Shown here one piece after another: positions 1 to 9,745 of a DNA stretch of 64,000 nucleotides; position 1 is the stretch's first letter; every line of letters starts with the position of its first letter. Source of the DNA: Propionibacteriales bacterium (GTDB lineage Bacteria > Actinomycetota > Actinomycetes > Propionibacteriales > Nocardioidaceae); assembly GCA_026392415.1 (NCBI GenBank), contig JAPLCC010000015.1:1-64000 (forward strand), read 5' to 3'. The translations under genes were made by a program, and so were the position numbers. The notes beneath the pieces were generated by a model. That model made no database searches. It saw only the letters and a program-made list of their open reading frames with translations, and was not told where the DNA came from.

Positions 1-2
1 GC

Positions 3-300
3 GCCAGCGCCCTCGCCGCAGAACGCGAACAGGCCGTCGACGACGCCGAACGCGCCCGTATCGAGGCAGAAGAAGCCGCTGCCGAGCAGGCCGCGGCACG
101 CGAAGCAGCCGAGACCCGCGCCAGCGCCCTCGCCGCAGAACGCGAACAGGCCGTCGCCGACGCCGAACGCGCCCGTATCGAGGCAGAAGAAGCCGCTGCC
201 GAGCAGGCCGCAGCACGCGAAGCAGCGGAAGCCCGCGCCATTGCCCTCGCCGCAGAACGCGAACTCGCCGTCGCCGACGCCGAACGCGCCCGCGCGGAGG
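3..300 (+). repeat. 117-bp tandem repeats encoding 39-residue coiled-coil units
   Basis: Copies begin at 3, 120 and 237, exactly 117 bp apart. The first two are near identical and the third is diverged and shorter. Each encodes a 39-residue block starting ALAAEREQAV. The window edge cuts the array, so more copies may lie upstream. Confidence 0.85.
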
Positions 301-1295
301 CCGAGGCCAAAGCAGCCGAACCGCAGCTCTCCCTGCTCGACCAGTGGCGAGCCGGCGCGACCGCCACCCCGGATGCCGACGACACCGGAGAATCCGCGCC
401 GACCAGCCTGGTCGAGCAGTGGCGCGCCTCTGCCGCCGATTCCGAGCCCTCCGACGAGACACTCGACCCCCACGAATCCGTGGAGGACGAGGCTCTGCTC
501 GCGACCTCGGACGTCGAGGTCGAAGAGCCCGAGGCGGTGGTCGAAGAGCCCGAGGCTGAGGTCGAAGAGCCCGAGGCTGAGGTCGAAGAGCCCGAGGCTG
601 AGATCGAAGAGCCCGAGGCTGAGATCGAAGAGCCCGAGGCTGAGATCGAGGAGCCCGAGGCTGAGATCGAGGAGCCCGAGGCTGAGATCGAAGAGCCCGA
701 GGCCGAGATCGAAGAGCCCGAGGCCGAGATCGAAGAGCCCGAGGCCGAGATCGAAGAGCCCGAGGCCGAGATCGAGGTCGAAGAGCCCGTCGCCGCACGG
801 GAGCGCACCGACCACGGAGCCGACGTGGTGGCGGCGCTCAGCACACCGACCACCGCCACGACCAAGGGCATTCCGTTCCACTCCAAGCGTGGCAACGACA
901 GCCTGGGACCGATTGCCATCCTTGCGGCGCTCGCCTGCGCCGCCGTGGTCGCCCGGATGGCCATCATCGGCACGCTCCGCGACGACATCGCCCTCAGCGC
1001 GACCATGACGATCGCCGCTGCGGTCCTGCTGATGTACGCGCTCAGGATGAGCAACACCTCCCGCAGCGTCCACATCGACGAGTCCGGGCTGCTCAAGGTG
1101 ACGGTCGGCGACACGAACAGCCGCTTCGACCTGACCAGCCCCAACACCAAGATCGAGCAGACGGGGACGGCCGGTCAGCGCAACTGGCGGATCCTGGTCC
1201 TGCGCCGCAGCATGTCCCCGGTCGCCATCGACTCCCGCATGGTCGACGCCCACACCTTCCTGGAGGCATTGCGGCAATGGAAACCGGACCTCTAG
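3..1295 (+). CDS. C-terminal part of repeat-rich membrane protein, 5' end outside window
   Basis: The reading frame is open from the first bases, so the gene starts upstream; about 430 residues are visible. The first ~100 residues are Ala/Glu/Arg-rich 39-residue repeats with strong coiled-coil character. A linker with two similar segments (LLDQWRAG, LVEQWRAS) follows, then 12 seven-residue repeats of the type IEEPEAE. Two hydrophobic segments (around DNA 900-970 and 990-1050) should span the membrane. The last ~80 residues form a compact domain ending in IDSRMVDAHTFLEALRQW. That tail is clearly shared with the next gene and with the gene at 17761, so the three are paralogues. I know no function for the family. 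The layout suggests a long charged region on one side of the membrane and a beta-rich tail domain. A GTG at 480 is in frame, but the reading frame continues well upstream with coding character, so it is not the start. Confidence 0.85.
   Translation, partial: ASALAAEREQAVDDAERARIEAEEAAAEQAAAREAAETRASALAAEREQAVADAERARIEAEEAAAEQAAAREAAEARAIALAAERELAVADAERARAEAEAKAAEPQLSLLDQWRAGATATPDADDTGESAPTSLVEQWRASAADSEPSDETLDPHESVEDEALLATSDVEVEEPEAVVEEPEAEVEEPEAEVEEPEAEIEEPEAEIEEPEAEIEEPEAEIEEPEAEIEEPEAEIEEPEAEIEEPEAEIEEPEAEIEVEEPVAARERTDHGADVVAALSTPTTATTKGIPFHSKRGNDSLGPIAILAALACAAVVARMAIIGTLRDDIALSATMTIAAAVLLMYALRMSNTSRSVHIDESGLLKVTVGDTNSRFDLTSPNTKIEQTGTAGQRNWRILVLRRSMSPVAIDSRMVDAHTFLEALRQWKPDL
519..770 (+). 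repeat. 12 tandem 21-bp repeats encoding V/I-EEPEAE heptads
   Basis: Units start every 21 bp from 519 to 750 and encode VEEPEAV, then VEEPEAE three times, then IEEPEAE eight times. Third-position changes (gaa/gag, gct/gcc) occur in blocks, as expected from stepwise unit duplication. The array makes a rigid, highly acidic, Pro-rich rod and is a likely site of length variation between strains. Confidence 0.9.
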
Positions 1296-1900
1296 GCACC
1301 GACCCCGCAACCTCGCTCCAGGCCGAGCGGGACGCCCTCGCACGCCGCTGCGCCGACGCCGAGGCGGAGGTACGACGCCTTGCCGACGAGCTCGCCGACG
1401 CCCGGGCCCAGATCGCATCGCAGGGTGCGGCGCTGGACAACGCGAGCTCGTTGTCCCTCTTCGACGGCGACTCCGGGAGCGACCGTCTGACCGGCGACGG
1501 CAGCGATCCGCGTGTGCTGTCCGTGATCCTCGGCTCCACAGCGGTGGTCGCCGGCATGGTGACGTTGCTGGCACTGCTCAACGGAAAGCTGGGCACCCTC
1601 TTCGGCCTCGCCATGCTCGCCCTGACGGTCGGGCTCGCCTGGGGTGCCGCGCGCACCCGCGTGGTGCCCGTGGAGGTCGACGTGGTCCGTGGCGTCGTCT
1701 ACGTCAAGCAGGGCGAGTCGACGCACCGCTTCGACGTCAAGAAGGCCGAGACCCAGGTGCTGGTGTTCGGTCGTCCCGGTGATTCCGACTGGGCCGTTCA
1801 CTTCCCGCGGCGGGGCATGGATCCGTACGTCATCGACGGGTCCATGGTCGATGCGCAGAGCTTCCTCCAGGACCTGCGCGACTTCCGTCCTGAGCTCTGA
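1277..1900 (+). CDS. Two-TM membrane protein with coiled-coil N terminus, paralogue of the preceding gene
   Basis: A 207-residue protein. Residues 15-55 are heptad-like and Ala/Arg/Glu-rich (coiled coil). Two hydrophobic segments lie at about residues 80-98 and 103-124. The C-terminal ~80 residues repeat the tail domain of the upstream gene and end in IDGSMVDAQSFLQDLRDF. The ATG lies 19 bp inside the end of the upstream gene, so the two are probably translationally coupled. The upstream protein's long repeat regions are absent, making this a short version of the same architecture. Function unknown. Confidence 0.85.
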   Translation: METGPLGTDPATSLQAERDALARRCADAEAEVRRLADELADARAQIASQGAALDNASSLSLFDGDSGSDRLTGDGSDPRVLSVILGSTAVVAGMVTLLALLNGKLGTLFGLAMLALTVGLAWGAARTRVVPVEVDVVRGVVYVKQGESTHRFDVKKAETQVLVFGRPGDSDWAVHFPRRGMDPYVIDGSMVDAQSFLQDLRDFRPEL

Positions 1901-1933
1901 CCAGCCCGTCAGTCGGCAGGTCAGGCCGGCGGG

Positions 1934-2968
1934 TCAGGCCAGCGCCGCCCGCACCTTCGCCGCGATCTCGAGTACGGCGGACCGACTGGAGCGCCCGACG
2001 CCCACGATGTTGAAGAACCCGTGGATCTGGTCGGGGTAGCGCTTGAGCTCGACACTCGCGCCGGACTCGACCAGTCGGCGGGCGTAGGCCTCGCCCTCGT
2101 CACGCAGGGGATCGAAACCTGCCGTGACGACGAGGGCCGGCGCCAGCCCTGACGGGAGGACCGTCTCGAGCAGGGCGATCCTCTCGTCCGCTCGTTCGGC
2201 CGGGGTCGGGAGGTAGATGTCCTCCACCTCGGTCATGAAATCGGAGGTGAGATAGAGGCCCTCACCGAAGAGCCGGCGGCTCTCGGAGTCGTACTCCGGC
2301 TGAGCTGCGGGATAGACGAGCAACTGGAAGGCGAGCGGGATGCCTGATCGCGCCGCCATGATGGCCAGCCACGCTGCCACCTTGCCGCCTGCGGAATCAC
2401 CCGCGACACCGATCCGGTCCGGGTCGACGCCCAGCTCGGCGGCATGCTCCACCACCCATCGCAGGGCAGCCTCGGCGTCGTCGAATCCGCCCGGGAAGGG
2501 ACGCTCGGGCCCCAGGCCCCAGGCGACGGACAGCACGGGCACACCGGACTCCTCGGCCACCACGCGGCAGGGTGCGTCGTGGCTGTCGAGGTCGCCGTAG
2601 ATGAAGCCGCCTCCGTGGAAGAACAGCAGGACCGGCTGGGCCGAGCTCGTCGAACGCGCCCCGTGCGGGAGGTAGTGGCGCGCCGGGAGACCGGCGACCG
2701 TCAGGTCCCGCACGGCACCGATCGGCTGGTCACCGCCGACGATGGCCGCTCCGGAGCTCATGTCCTTGCGTCCTTGCTCGATCGTCACTCCCGCAACCAT
2801 CGAACGCTTGCGGGCGAGGCGCTGCAGCCGCAGCATCAGTTGGAGGTCGACCGCGAGGATCTGTCCGTCCCGTAGGAACGGAGGTCCGGCCAGGGCACGT
2901 TGCACCCTTTCGGGGAGGCCCAGCACCGACCTCACGAGTCGGGCTTCGACGGCAGTCATCACGCTCAT
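1934..2968 (-). CDS. Alpha/beta hydrolase, hormone-sensitive-lipase-type esterase
   Basis: 344 residues, cytoplasmic, typical for family IV (HSL) esterases. It has the oxyanion-hole motif HGGGF, the nucleophile motif GDSAGG, the acid motif in GFDPLRDEG and the His in QIHGFF, so the Ser-Asp-His triad is complete. The substrate is not predictable; these enzymes hydrolyse short acyl or aryl esters. The ATG at 2968 is preferred over the GTG at 2974. It has no Shine-Dalgarno, but a TAGGTT hexamer (2980-2975) ends six bases upstream, which suits a leaderless mRNA. It is divergent from ppk. Confidence 0.85.
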   Translation of the reverse strand: MSVMTAVEARLVRSVLGLPERVQRALAGPPFLRDGQILAVDLQLMLRLQRLARKRSMVAGVTIEQGRKDMSSGAAIVGGDQPIGAVRDLTVAGLPARHYLPHGARSTSSAQPVLLFFHGGGFIYGDLDSHDAPCRVVAEESGVPVLSVAWGLGPERPFPGGFDDAEAALRWVVEHAAELGVDPDRIGVAGDSAGGKVAAWLAIMAARSGIPLAFQLLVYPAAQPEYDSESRRLFGEGLYLTSDFMTEVEDIYLPTPAERADERIALLETVLPSGLAPALVVTAGFDPLRDEGEAYARRLVESGASVELKRYPDQIHGFFNIVGVGRSSRSAVLEIAAKVRAALA

Positions 2969-3019
2969 GGTCACAACCTACTGAGCACGGGTGCAGGACG
3001 GGGGGACGGCCGACCTCGC

Positions 3020-3041
3020 GGTCACCTTCCGTTCACCCTCG
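3020..3041 (+). promoter_or_regulatory. PHO box (PhoP binding site) of ppk
   Basis: Two adjacent 11-nt direct repeats, GGTCACCTTCC and GTTCACCCTCG, fit the actinobacterial PhoP direct-repeat unit (G-G/T-TCA-Y-Y-Y). The site ends 17 bp before the ppk ATG. ppk is a known PhoP-controlled gene in Streptomyces; operation here is inferred. Confidence 0.7.
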
Positions 3042-3058
3042 GCTGCCACACTGCTCAC

Positions 3059-5236
3059 ATGTCCACCGAGCAGCACTCCGACCTGCCTGCGCCCGGCGGC
3101 CTGACGGCCGTCCCGGTCGCTGCCGACGACGCCGCGCCCGAGGTCCCGACGACCCCGTCGTACTCCCCCGACCAGGCCGTCGTCGACACGATCACCGACA
3201 CCGCCGACCGCTTCCTGGACCGCGAGCTGTCCTGGCTCCACTTCAACGAGCGGGTGCTCGAACTGGCCGAGGACGACGAGCTGCCGCTGCTCGAGCGCGC
3301 CCGGTTCCTCGCGATCTTCACCAGCAACCTCGACGAGTTCTTCATGGTTCGCGTGGCCGGCCTCAAGCGCAGGATCGCGACCGGCCTCGCCGTGCGCGCC
3401 GCCAGCGGATTGATGCCGCGGGAGGTGCTCGAATCGATCTGGACCACCACCGCCGCGCTGAGCCGCCGCCAGACCGACGTCTTCCACGACCGGATCGTCC
3501 CCGCGCTGAGGGACGAAGGCATCGAACTGGTGCGCTGGGCGGACCTGGAGCGCGACGAGCAGAAGTTCTGCAAGCGTCTCTTCAAGGAGCGGGTCTTCCC
3601 CGTCCTGACGCCTCTCGCCGTCGACCCGGCCCACCCCTTCCCCTACATTTCGGGGCTCTCGCTCAATCTCGCGGTCCTGATCCGCAACCCGAAGACGGGC
3701 AAGGAGCTCTTCGCCCGCGTGAAGGTGCCGTCGAACTTCGACCGCTTCGTGTCGTTGGGCAATGCCCGCTTCGTCCCGCTCGAGGACGTCATCGGCGCCC
3801 ACCTCGGCCGCCTGTTCCCCGGCATGGAAGTGCTCGAGGTGCACACCTTCCGGGTGACCCGGAACGAGGACCTCGAGGTCGAGGAGGACGACGCCGAGAA
3901 CCTCCTCGCTGCACTCGAGAAGGAACTGCTCCGTCGCAAGTTCGGCCCTCCCGTCCGGCTGGAGGTCGAGGAGTCGATCGCGCCGTCGGTGCTCGAGCTG
4001 CTCGTCTCGGAGCTCGACGTCACCGAGGAGGAGGTCTTCCGCCTGCCCGGGCCACTCGACCTGCGCGGCCTGCACTCGATCGCCGACCTGCCGCGCGAGG
4101 ACCTGAAGTACCCGTCCTTCGTGCCGGTCACGCACACCCGCCTCGCCGAGGTGGAGTCCGCAGCGCCCGTCGACGTCTTCAAGGCGATCCGCCGGCGCGA
4201 CGTGCTGCTCCATCACCCCTACGACTCCTTCGCCACCTCGGTGCAGCGGTTCATCGAGCAGGCAGCCGCCGACCCGCACGTCCTCGCGATCAAGCAGACG
4301 CTCTACCGCACCTCGGGCGACTCCCCGATCATCGACGCCCTGATCGACGCGGCCGAAGCCGGCAAGCAGGTGCTGGTCCTGGTCGAGATCAAGGCCCGGT
4401 TCGACGAGCAGGCGAACATCCGCTGGGCGCGCAAGCTCGAGCAGGCCGGCTGCCACGTCGTGCACGGTCTCGTCGGGCTCAAGACGCACTGCAAGCTGGC
4501 GATGGTGGTCCGCGACGAGCCCGAGGGCATCCGGCGCTACACCCACATCGGCACGGGCAACTACAACCCGAAGACGTCCCGCACCTACGAGGACCTCGGG
4601 CTGCTCACCACGAACGAAGCCATCGGCGAGGACGTCGCCCACCTGTTCAACAACCTGTCCGGCTGGTCCCGCAAGGCGACGTACGGCGAGCTGCTGGTGG
4701 CGCCCGACTCCGTGCGCAGCGGCCTGATCGAGCGGATCCACGCCGAGATCGAGCACCACCAGGCGGGGCGCCCCGCCGGCATCCGGATCAAGGCCAACTC
4801 CATCGTCGACGAGCCGCTCATCGACGCGCTGTATCTCGCCTCGTGCGAGGGCGTTCCGGTCGAGCTGCTCATCCGCGGCATCTGCTCGCTCCGACCCGGC
4901 GTGCCGGGCCTGAGCGAGAACATCCGGGCGCGCTCGGTGCTCGGGAGGTTCCTCGAGCACAGCCGGATCTTCGGATTCGAGGGCGGCGGCGAACCCGAGG
5001 CGTGGATCGGTTCGGCCGACATGATGCACCGCAACCTCGACCGTCGCGTCGAGGTCCTGGTGCGTCTCCCCGAGCAGAGTCGCGACGAGGTACGCGACCT
5101 GCTGGACCTGGCCTTCGACCCGACGACGCAGGCGTGGGAACTGGGGCCTGACGGCCAGTGGAAACGAAACGACGGTCAGGTTCACCTGCAGGAGACGCTG
5201 ATCGAGGCCCAGCGGCATCGGCGACTCTCGCTCTGA
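3059..5236 (+). CDS. ppk: Polyphosphate kinase
   Basis: 725 residues, full length for PPK1. It reversibly transfers the ATP gamma-phosphate to polyphosphate. The order is an N-terminal helical domain ([15 protein letters not shown] near residue 55), a head domain, then two phospholipase-D-like catalytic domains. The [11 protein letters not shown] segment, the catalytic-His region KTHCKLAMV and [19 protein letters not shown] are all intact. The ATG beginning MSTEQHSD follows directly after a PHO box; longer in-frame starts would run through that box and lack family similarity. It heads the phosphate region (pit, pst, PhoB-like regulator), consistent with phosphate-starvation control. Confidence 0.97.
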   Translation: MSTEQHSDLPAPGGLTAVPVAADDAAPEVPTTPSYSPDQAVVDTITDTADRFLDRELSWLHFNERVLELAEDDELPLLERARFLAIFTSNLDEFFMVRVAGLKRRIATGLAVRAASGLMPREVLESIWTTTAALSRRQTDVFHDRIVPALRDEGIELVRWADLERDEQKFCKRLFKERVFPVLTPLAVDPAHPFPYISGLSLNLAVLIRNPKTGKELFARVKVPSNFDRFVSLGNARFVPLEDVIGAHLGRLFPGMEVLEVHTFRVTRNEDLEVEEDDAENLLAALEKELLRRKFGPPVRLEVEESIAPSVLELLVSELDVTEEEVFRLPGPLDLRGLHSIADLPREDLKYPSFVPVTHTRLAEVESAAPVDVFKAIRRRDVLLHHPYDSFATSVQRFIEQAAADPHVLAIKQTLYRTSGDSPIIDALIDAAEAGKQVLVLVEIKARFDEQANIRWARKLEQAGCHVVHGLVGLKTHCKLAMVVRDEPEGIRRYTHIGTGNYNPKTSRTYEDLGLLTTNEAIGEDVAHLFNNLSGWSRKATYGELLVAPDSVRSGLIERIHAEIEHHQAGRPAGIRIKANSIVDEPLIDALYLASCEGVPVELLIRGICSLRPGVPGLSENIRARSVLGRFLEHSRIFGFEGGGEPEAWIGSADMMHRNLDRRVEVLVRLPEQSRDEVRDLLDLAFDPTTQAWELGPDGQWKRNDGQVHLQETLIEAQRHRRLSL

Positions 5237-5424
5237 TCCGGCCTTTGTGTCCGCACCGGGAGGGTGCTCGCACCCCTTCTGACCTGCGCGAACACGTCGG
5301 AGCCGACCCAGCGCGCCATTGAGCGTGGGACGTGCCACACTGTCTGCGGTGCTGTGGGTTTGCGTTCATCCGAGCGTTTCCCCCTAGCATGAAGCCGTTC
5401 GTCTCCGCCTCAACGGGAGTACTT

Positions 5425-6042
5425 GTGGGTCTGCGTCTACGTCCGGTCGATAACTCCTTCTACGTACTCTTCACGGAGTCCGCTCAGCACTTGGTGGGCG
5501 GAGCCGAGCTCCTCGCCGAGATGCTGTCCGACGACTCCGACAAAGCGGACGTCGCCGAGCGGATGCGCGCCGCCGAGCACGCCTGCGACGAGACGACGCA
5601 CTCGATCGTCAAGAAGGTCAACAGCACGTTCGTCACGCCGTTCGACCGCGAGGACATCTACGCGCTCGGGTCCGGCCTCGACGACTGCATGGACATGATG
5701 GACGAGGCTGTCGACCTGATCCTGCTCTACGAGGTCAAGACGTTGCCGGCCGAGCTCTCCGAGCAGGTCGAGGTGCTCCAGCGCTGCGCCGAGCTGACGG
5801 CTGCGGCCATGCCGCGGTTGCAGTCGATGCAGTCGCTCGACGACTACTGGATCGAGATCAACCGTCTCGAGAACACTGGCGACCGCAACCACCGGCGGAC
5901 ACTGGCCAAGTTGTTCTCCGGTGAGTTCGCCACGATCGAGGTCCTCAAGCTCAAGGACATCGTGGAGTCCCTCGAGGGCGCCATCGACGCCTTCGAGCGG
6001 GTCGCCAACATCGTGGAGCAGATCGCCGTCAAGGAAGGCTGA
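5425..6042 (+). CDS. DUF47 PhoU-like protein, partner of the phosphate transporter
   Basis: 205 residues, all-helical and cytoplasmic. It matches the DUF47/PhoU-like family that regulates PiT phosphate transporters (MRAAEHACDETTHSIV, FDREDIYALGSGLDDCMD). The GTG at 5425 is chosen because GGGAG lies five bases upstream and the protein then begins GLRLRPVDNSFY, as in the family; an ATG at 5389 would add a tail with no support. The pit start follows the stop by 2 nt, so the pair is co-translated. Confidence 0.92.
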   Translation: MGLRLRPVDNSFYVLFTESAQHLVGGAELLAEMLSDDSDKADVAERMRAAEHACDETTHSIVKKVNSTFVTPFDREDIYALGSGLDDCMDMMDEAVDLILLYEVKTLPAELSEQVEVLQRCAELTAAAMPRLQSMQSLDDYWIEINRLENTGDRNHRRTLAKLFSGEFATIEVLKLKDIVESLEGAIDAFERVANIVEQIAVKEG

Positions 6043-6044
6043 GC

Positions 6045-7073
6045 GTGAGCCTCACCCTGGCGATCGTGATCGCCGTGGTCGTCATCGCGCTCGTCTTTGA
6101 CTACACCAACGGCTTCCACGACGCGGCGAACGCCATCGCGACGTCGGTGTCGACCCGTGCGCTGACGCCGCGGATCGCCCTGACGCTGGCCGCGATCATG
6201 AACTTCCTCGGCGCCCTGCTGGGTCAGGAGGTCGCCAAGACCGTCGCCGACGTGATCACGATCGAGGACAAGACCGGCCATCTCCTGGTCGGGGTCCACC
6301 ACGGTCTCGTCGTCGTGATGGCCGGCCTGCTCGGCGCGATCATCTGGAACCTGATCACCTGGTACTACGGTCTGCCGTCGTCCTCCTCGCACGCCCTCAT
6401 CGGTGGCCTCGTGGGCGCCGCGATCGCCGGCGGTGTGGCCGTGAAGTGGGACACCATCGTCCAGAAGGTCCTGATCCCGATGGTGCTGTCGCCGCTGTTC
6501 GGCTTCTGCGCCGCCTTCGCCGTGATGACAGCCATCATGTGGATCTTCCGCAAGGGCAATCCGCACAAGATCAACCGCGGATTCCGGGGCATGCAGACGG
6601 TCTCGGCTGCGGCCCTCGCGCTCGGCCACGGCCTGCAGGACGCCCAGAAGACCATGGGCGTCATCCTGCTCACGCTCGTCATCGCCTACCCCGCGTCGTA
6701 CAACATCGAGACCCTGCCCATCTGGGTCGTCCTCCTCGCTGCTGGCGCGATCTCGGCCGGCACCTACGCCGGCGGATGGCGCATCATGCGCACGCTCGGT
6801 CGCAAGATCATCGACCTGGACCCACCCCGCGGCTTCGCTGCCGAATCGGTCGGCGCCACGGTGCTCTACTCAACGGCGTTCATCTTCCACGCGCCGATCT
6901 CGACCACCCACACGATCACCTCGGCCGTCATGGGCGCAGGTGCGACCAAGCGCTTCAACGCGGTCAAGTGGGGCATGGCCCGCACGATCCTCACCGCCTG
7001 GGTGTCGACGTTCCCGGCCGCTGCGCTGGCGGCCTGGGGCTGCTACGAGATCCTCAGCCTCATCCTGCTGTAG
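6045..7073 (+). CDS. pit: Low-affinity inorganic phosphate transporter, PiT family
   Basis: 342 residues with about ten hydrophobic segments. The PiT signature GFHDAANAIATSVSTRAL is near the N terminus, and its inverted repeat counterpart follows Met-310 region segments around SAVMGAGATKR. It imports phosphate (usually as a metal-phosphate complex) driven by the cation gradient. The GTG start sits 2 nt after the DUF47 stop. Convergent with the winged-helix regulator at 7100. Confidence 0.95.
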   Translation: MSLTLAIVIAVVVIALVFDYTNGFHDAANAIATSVSTRALTPRIALTLAAIMNFLGALLGQEVAKTVADVITIEDKTGHLLVGVHHGLVVVMAGLLGAIIWNLITWYYGLPSSSSHALIGGLVGAAIAGGVAVKWDTIVQKVLIPMVLSPLFGFCAAFAVMTAIMWIFRKGNPHKINRGFRGMQTVSAAALALGHGLQDAQKTMGVILLTLVIAYPASYNIETLPIWVVLLAAGAISAGTYAGGWRIMRTLGRKIIDLDPPRGFAAESVGATVLYSTAFIFHAPISTTHTITSAVMGAGATKRFNAVKWGMARTILTAWVSTFPAAALAAWGCYEILSLILL

Positions 7074-7099
7074 CCCCTGAGCCCGACGACCGGCGCAGC

Positions 7100-7876
7100 T
7101 CAGCCGTCGTCGACGGTCAGGCTGTAGCCACGCCCGCGGATCCGTCGTACGACGGCCACGTCGACCAGGCGTGCGCGCAACCGCGTGACGTGCATGGCGA
7201 TGGTGTTCCCGCCCGGGCGGCGCTCGCTGGTCCCCCAGATCGCGTCGCGCAGCTCCTCATCGGTGACGACTCCGGGCGACTGGAGCATCAGCGCCCGCAG
7301 CAGCTCGAATTCCTTCAGCGGCAGGTCGGCGATCCGCTCGCCCTTCACCCGCACCGTGAACGCGGTGGCGTCCAGCTCGATCGGGCCCACCTCGAGCGTT
7401 GCGTGGTCCGCGACCGAGCGCGGGGCGTGGGTCATCAGGTCCCAGACCTGCTGAGCCGCATAGGGCCGGAGTACGACGGCCGAGGCTCCCGCAAGCATCA
7501 GCGGCCCGATCGCGTCCGACCGCCCGCGGGCACCGTCGCCGAGGCCGTCCGAGCTGGCGATGACGTACGGCGAGCCATGGCGACGGATCCGGCTGACGAA
7601 GTCGCCGGCCGCGATGCCCGGTGCCTCCGGTGCAACGACGACCGCATGCGGGTCGATGCGCCCGAACTCGACGAGACCGTCCAGGGTGTCGCCCACCCAC
7701 GTCACGTGGACGCCGTGACCGGCCATCGCCTCCGCCAGGCCGCTCTCGTCACCTTCGGGGTCGACCACCAGCAGTTGGGCGCCAGCGGCCGCGGCCCATC
7801 TCCGCAAGTAGGCACGCGAAGCGAGCCGTCGGCCCACCCCATCCGAGACCGGGGCACGCCTTGGTTGCGTGCGCAT
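7100..7876 (-). CDS. Winged-helix regulator with degenerate receiver domain, last gene of pst operon
   Basis: 258 residues. Residues 35-150 look like a response-regulator receiver fold, but the phospho-Asp position reads VVVAPEAPG (Ala) and the conserved Lys before Pro is Arg (VLRPY). Phosphorylation is therefore unlikely. Residues 165-255 are a clear OmpR/PhoB DNA-binding domain (LPLKEFELLRALM, RRIRGRGYSL). It starts 6 nt after the pstB stop, so it is probably co-transcribed with pstSCAB. It may tune phosphate genes independently of a kinase; that role is inferred. No histidine kinase gene is nearby. Confidence 0.85.
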   Translation of the reverse strand: MRTQPRRAPVSDGVGRRLASRAYLRRWAAAAGAQLLVVDPEGDESGLAEAMAGHGVHVTWVGDTLDGLVEFGRIDPHAVVVAPEAPGIAAGDFVSRIRRHGSPYVIASSDGLGDGARGRSDAIGPLMLAGASAVVLRPYAAQQVWDLMTHAPRSVADHATLEVGPIELDATAFTVRVKGERIADLPLKEFELLRALMLQSPGVVTDEELRDAIWGTSERRPGGNTIAMHVTRLRARLVDVAVVRRIRGRGYSLTVDDG

Positions 7877-7882
7877 GGTTGA

Positions 7883-8767
7883 TCAGCCGAACCGACCCGA
7901 GATGTAGGCCTCGGTGCGCGGGTCATGGGGGTTCGCGAAGATGTCCTTCGTCCGGTCGAACTCGACGAGAAGACCGGTCCGGTTGCCGGTCGTCTCGTCG
8001 GGGCGCGCCGTGAAGAACGCAGTCCGGTCGGAGACACGTGCGGCCTGCTGCATGTTGTGGGTGACCACGATGATCGTGTAGTCCTTGCGCATCTGCAGCA
8101 TCAGGTCCTCGACCTTGGACGTCGCGATCGGGTCCAGGGCCGAGCACGGCTCGTCCATCAGGATCACGTCGGGCTTCGTCGCGATCGTCCGGGCGATGCA
8201 CAGCCGCTGCTGCTGGCCGCCGGAGAGGCCGTAGGCGGACTGCTTGAGCTTGTCCTTGACCTCGTCCCACAGCGCGGCTCCGCGCAGCGCCTCCTCCACC
8301 ACATCGTCCATGTTGTCGACCTTCATCCCGATGACCCGCGGGCCGTAGGCGATGTTGTCGTAGATGGACTTGGGGAACGGGTTCGGCTTCTGGAACACCA
8401 TGCCGATGTGCTCGCGAACCGCGATCGGGTCAACCTTCGGTGCGTAGATGTTCTGGCCGTGATAGTTGATCGACCCTTCGACGCGGGCACTGGGCACCAG
8501 GTCGTTCATCCGGTTGAGGCACCGGAGCACAGTCGACTTGCCACAGCCCGAAGGGCCGATCATGGCCGTGATCTCGTTCTTGCCGAACGAGAGGTTGACG
8601 TCGTGCACAGCGTGGAAGTCGCCGTAGAACACGTTCAGGTTGACGGTCTCCATGACGACGTCGTCGGGAAGCGCGCCAATCGTCTGGGCGTCATCAGCGA
8701 CGTTGAGGGCATCGACAGCAGCTGCCGGCGACTGGCCCGTGCTGAAAGTAGCGGGATGGCTTGCCAT
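7883..8767 (-). CDS. pstB: Phosphate ABC transporter ATP-binding protein PstB
   Basis: 294 residues. Walker [10 protein letters not shown], signature [16 protein letters not shown], Walker [14 protein letters not shown] and the switch His in VVTHNM are all present. It powers high-affinity phosphate import through PstA/PstC. The ATG at 8767 has GGAG about 8 nt upstream. It leaves an N-terminal extension of ~38 residues before [11 protein letters not shown], where the conserved domain begins, so an internal start there is possible. Fourth gene of pstS-C-A-B. Confidence 0.96.
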   Translation of the reverse strand: MASHPATFSTGQSPAAAVDALNVADDAQTIGALPDDVVMETVNLNVFYGDFHAVHDVNLSFGKNEITAMIGPSGCGKSTVLRCLNRMNDLVPSARVEGSINYHGQNIYAPKVDPIAVREHIGMVFQKPNPFPKSIYDNIAYGPRVIGMKVDNMDDVVEEALRGAALWDEVKDKLKQSAYGLSGGQQQRLCIARTIATKPDVILMDEPCSALDPIATSKVEDLMLQMRKDYTIIVVTHNMQQAARVSDRTAFFTARPDETTGNRTGLLVEFDRTKDIFANPHDPRTEAYISGRFG

Positions 8768-8776
8768 GAAGATCTC

Positions 8777-9745
8777 CTACCAGGACTTCTGGAACTTGTT
8801 TCGGATGATGATGGCGATCGCGTTCATCGCGAGGATCATCACCAAGAGGACGATGATTCCAGCTGATGCCGACTCCCGAATGATCTCCTGGGAGTTCGAG
8901 GATGCGTCATAGATCTCCAGCGGGAATGCTTCGATCTTGCTCCCGATGAAGGGGAACGCGGGCGCGAAGTTGATCGCACCGAACCCGAGCATGACGAGCG
9001 GGGCAGCCTCGCCGATCGCACGGGACAACCCGAGGATCGTTCCGGTCGAGATGCCGGGAACAGCGGCAGGGAGAACCTGACGCCAAGTGGTCTGCCACAC
9101 GGTGGCGCCCAGAGCAAGCGATCCCTGTCGGATCTCGCTCGGTACCGAGCGCAGCGCCTCTCGCGTCGTGATGATGACGACCGGGAGGATGAGAAGCGCG
9201 AGGGCGACGGCACCACCGATCGCGATGCCGCGCTGGGCTCCTAGTGCGGCCATCAGACCGACGGAAAGCATGCCGTAGATCACGGCGGGCACTGCAGCGA
9301 GGTTCTGGAGGTTGATCTCCACGATCCGGCTGAACCGTGACGTCTTGCTCGCGAACTCCTCGAGGTACACCGCCGACGCCACGCCGAGCGGGATCGCCAT
9401 GACCGCCGTGGTGAGCATCAGGATGATCGAGCCGATGATGCCGGACTTGAACCCGCTGTACTCCGCGGAGAGCACCTTGGGATCGCGACCGGACGCAGCG
9501 AGGCGCTCCGCCTGTGTCGGATCGAACGTCTGGGTGAAGTTCGTGAAGAGGTACTTGTCGAAGCGGGGCGCTCCGTCGATCGCGGTGTCGACGATCAGGG
9601 CGACCAGGACGACAATGCCGAAGAACAGCGAGAACCAGAGCGCGCCGAGGAAGACGATGGAGCCGAGGTTCTTGTCCTTGCTCTTGCCCGTCGACAGGTT
9701 CACCGCGGTGACCGACGATGCGGTCCGGGCTGCAACGTTGCTCAT
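8777..9745 (-). CDS. pstA: Phosphate ABC transporter permease PstA
   Basis: 322 residues, six predicted membrane segments. The permease EAA-type loop lies near LALGATVWQTTWRQVLPAAVPGI positions 215-240, a hallmark of PstA. The start ATG shares its A with the pstC stop (TGATG), giving tight translational coupling. The longer open frame upstream overlaps pstC and has no family similarity, so it was not used. Confidence 0.95.
   Translation of the reverse strand: MSNVAARTASSVTAVNLSTGKSKDKNLGSIVFLGALWFSLFFGIVVLVALIVDTAIDGAPRFDKYLFTNFTQTFDPTQAERLAASGRDPKVLSAEYSGFKSGIIGSIILMLTTAVMAIPLGVASAVYLEEFASKTSRFSRIVEINLQNLAAVPAVIYGMLSVGLMAALGAQRGIAIGGAVALALLILPVVIITTREALRSVPSEIRQGSLALGATVWQTTWRQVLPAAVPGISTGTILGLSRAIGEAAPLVMLGFGAINFAPAFPFIGSKIEAFPLEIYDASSNSQEIIRESASAGIIVLLVMILAMNAIAIIIRNKFQKSW

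Noticed and set aside
5262..5275. GGGTGCTCGCACCC as a ppk terminator
   Set aside because: Stem is only five pairs once a four-base loop is allowed, and no clear T run follows.
2978..5338. A 786-codon open frame antisense to ppk
   Set aside because: It mirrors the codon pattern of ppk in high-GC DNA, has Arg/Asp/Gly/Val-rich composition and no known motif.
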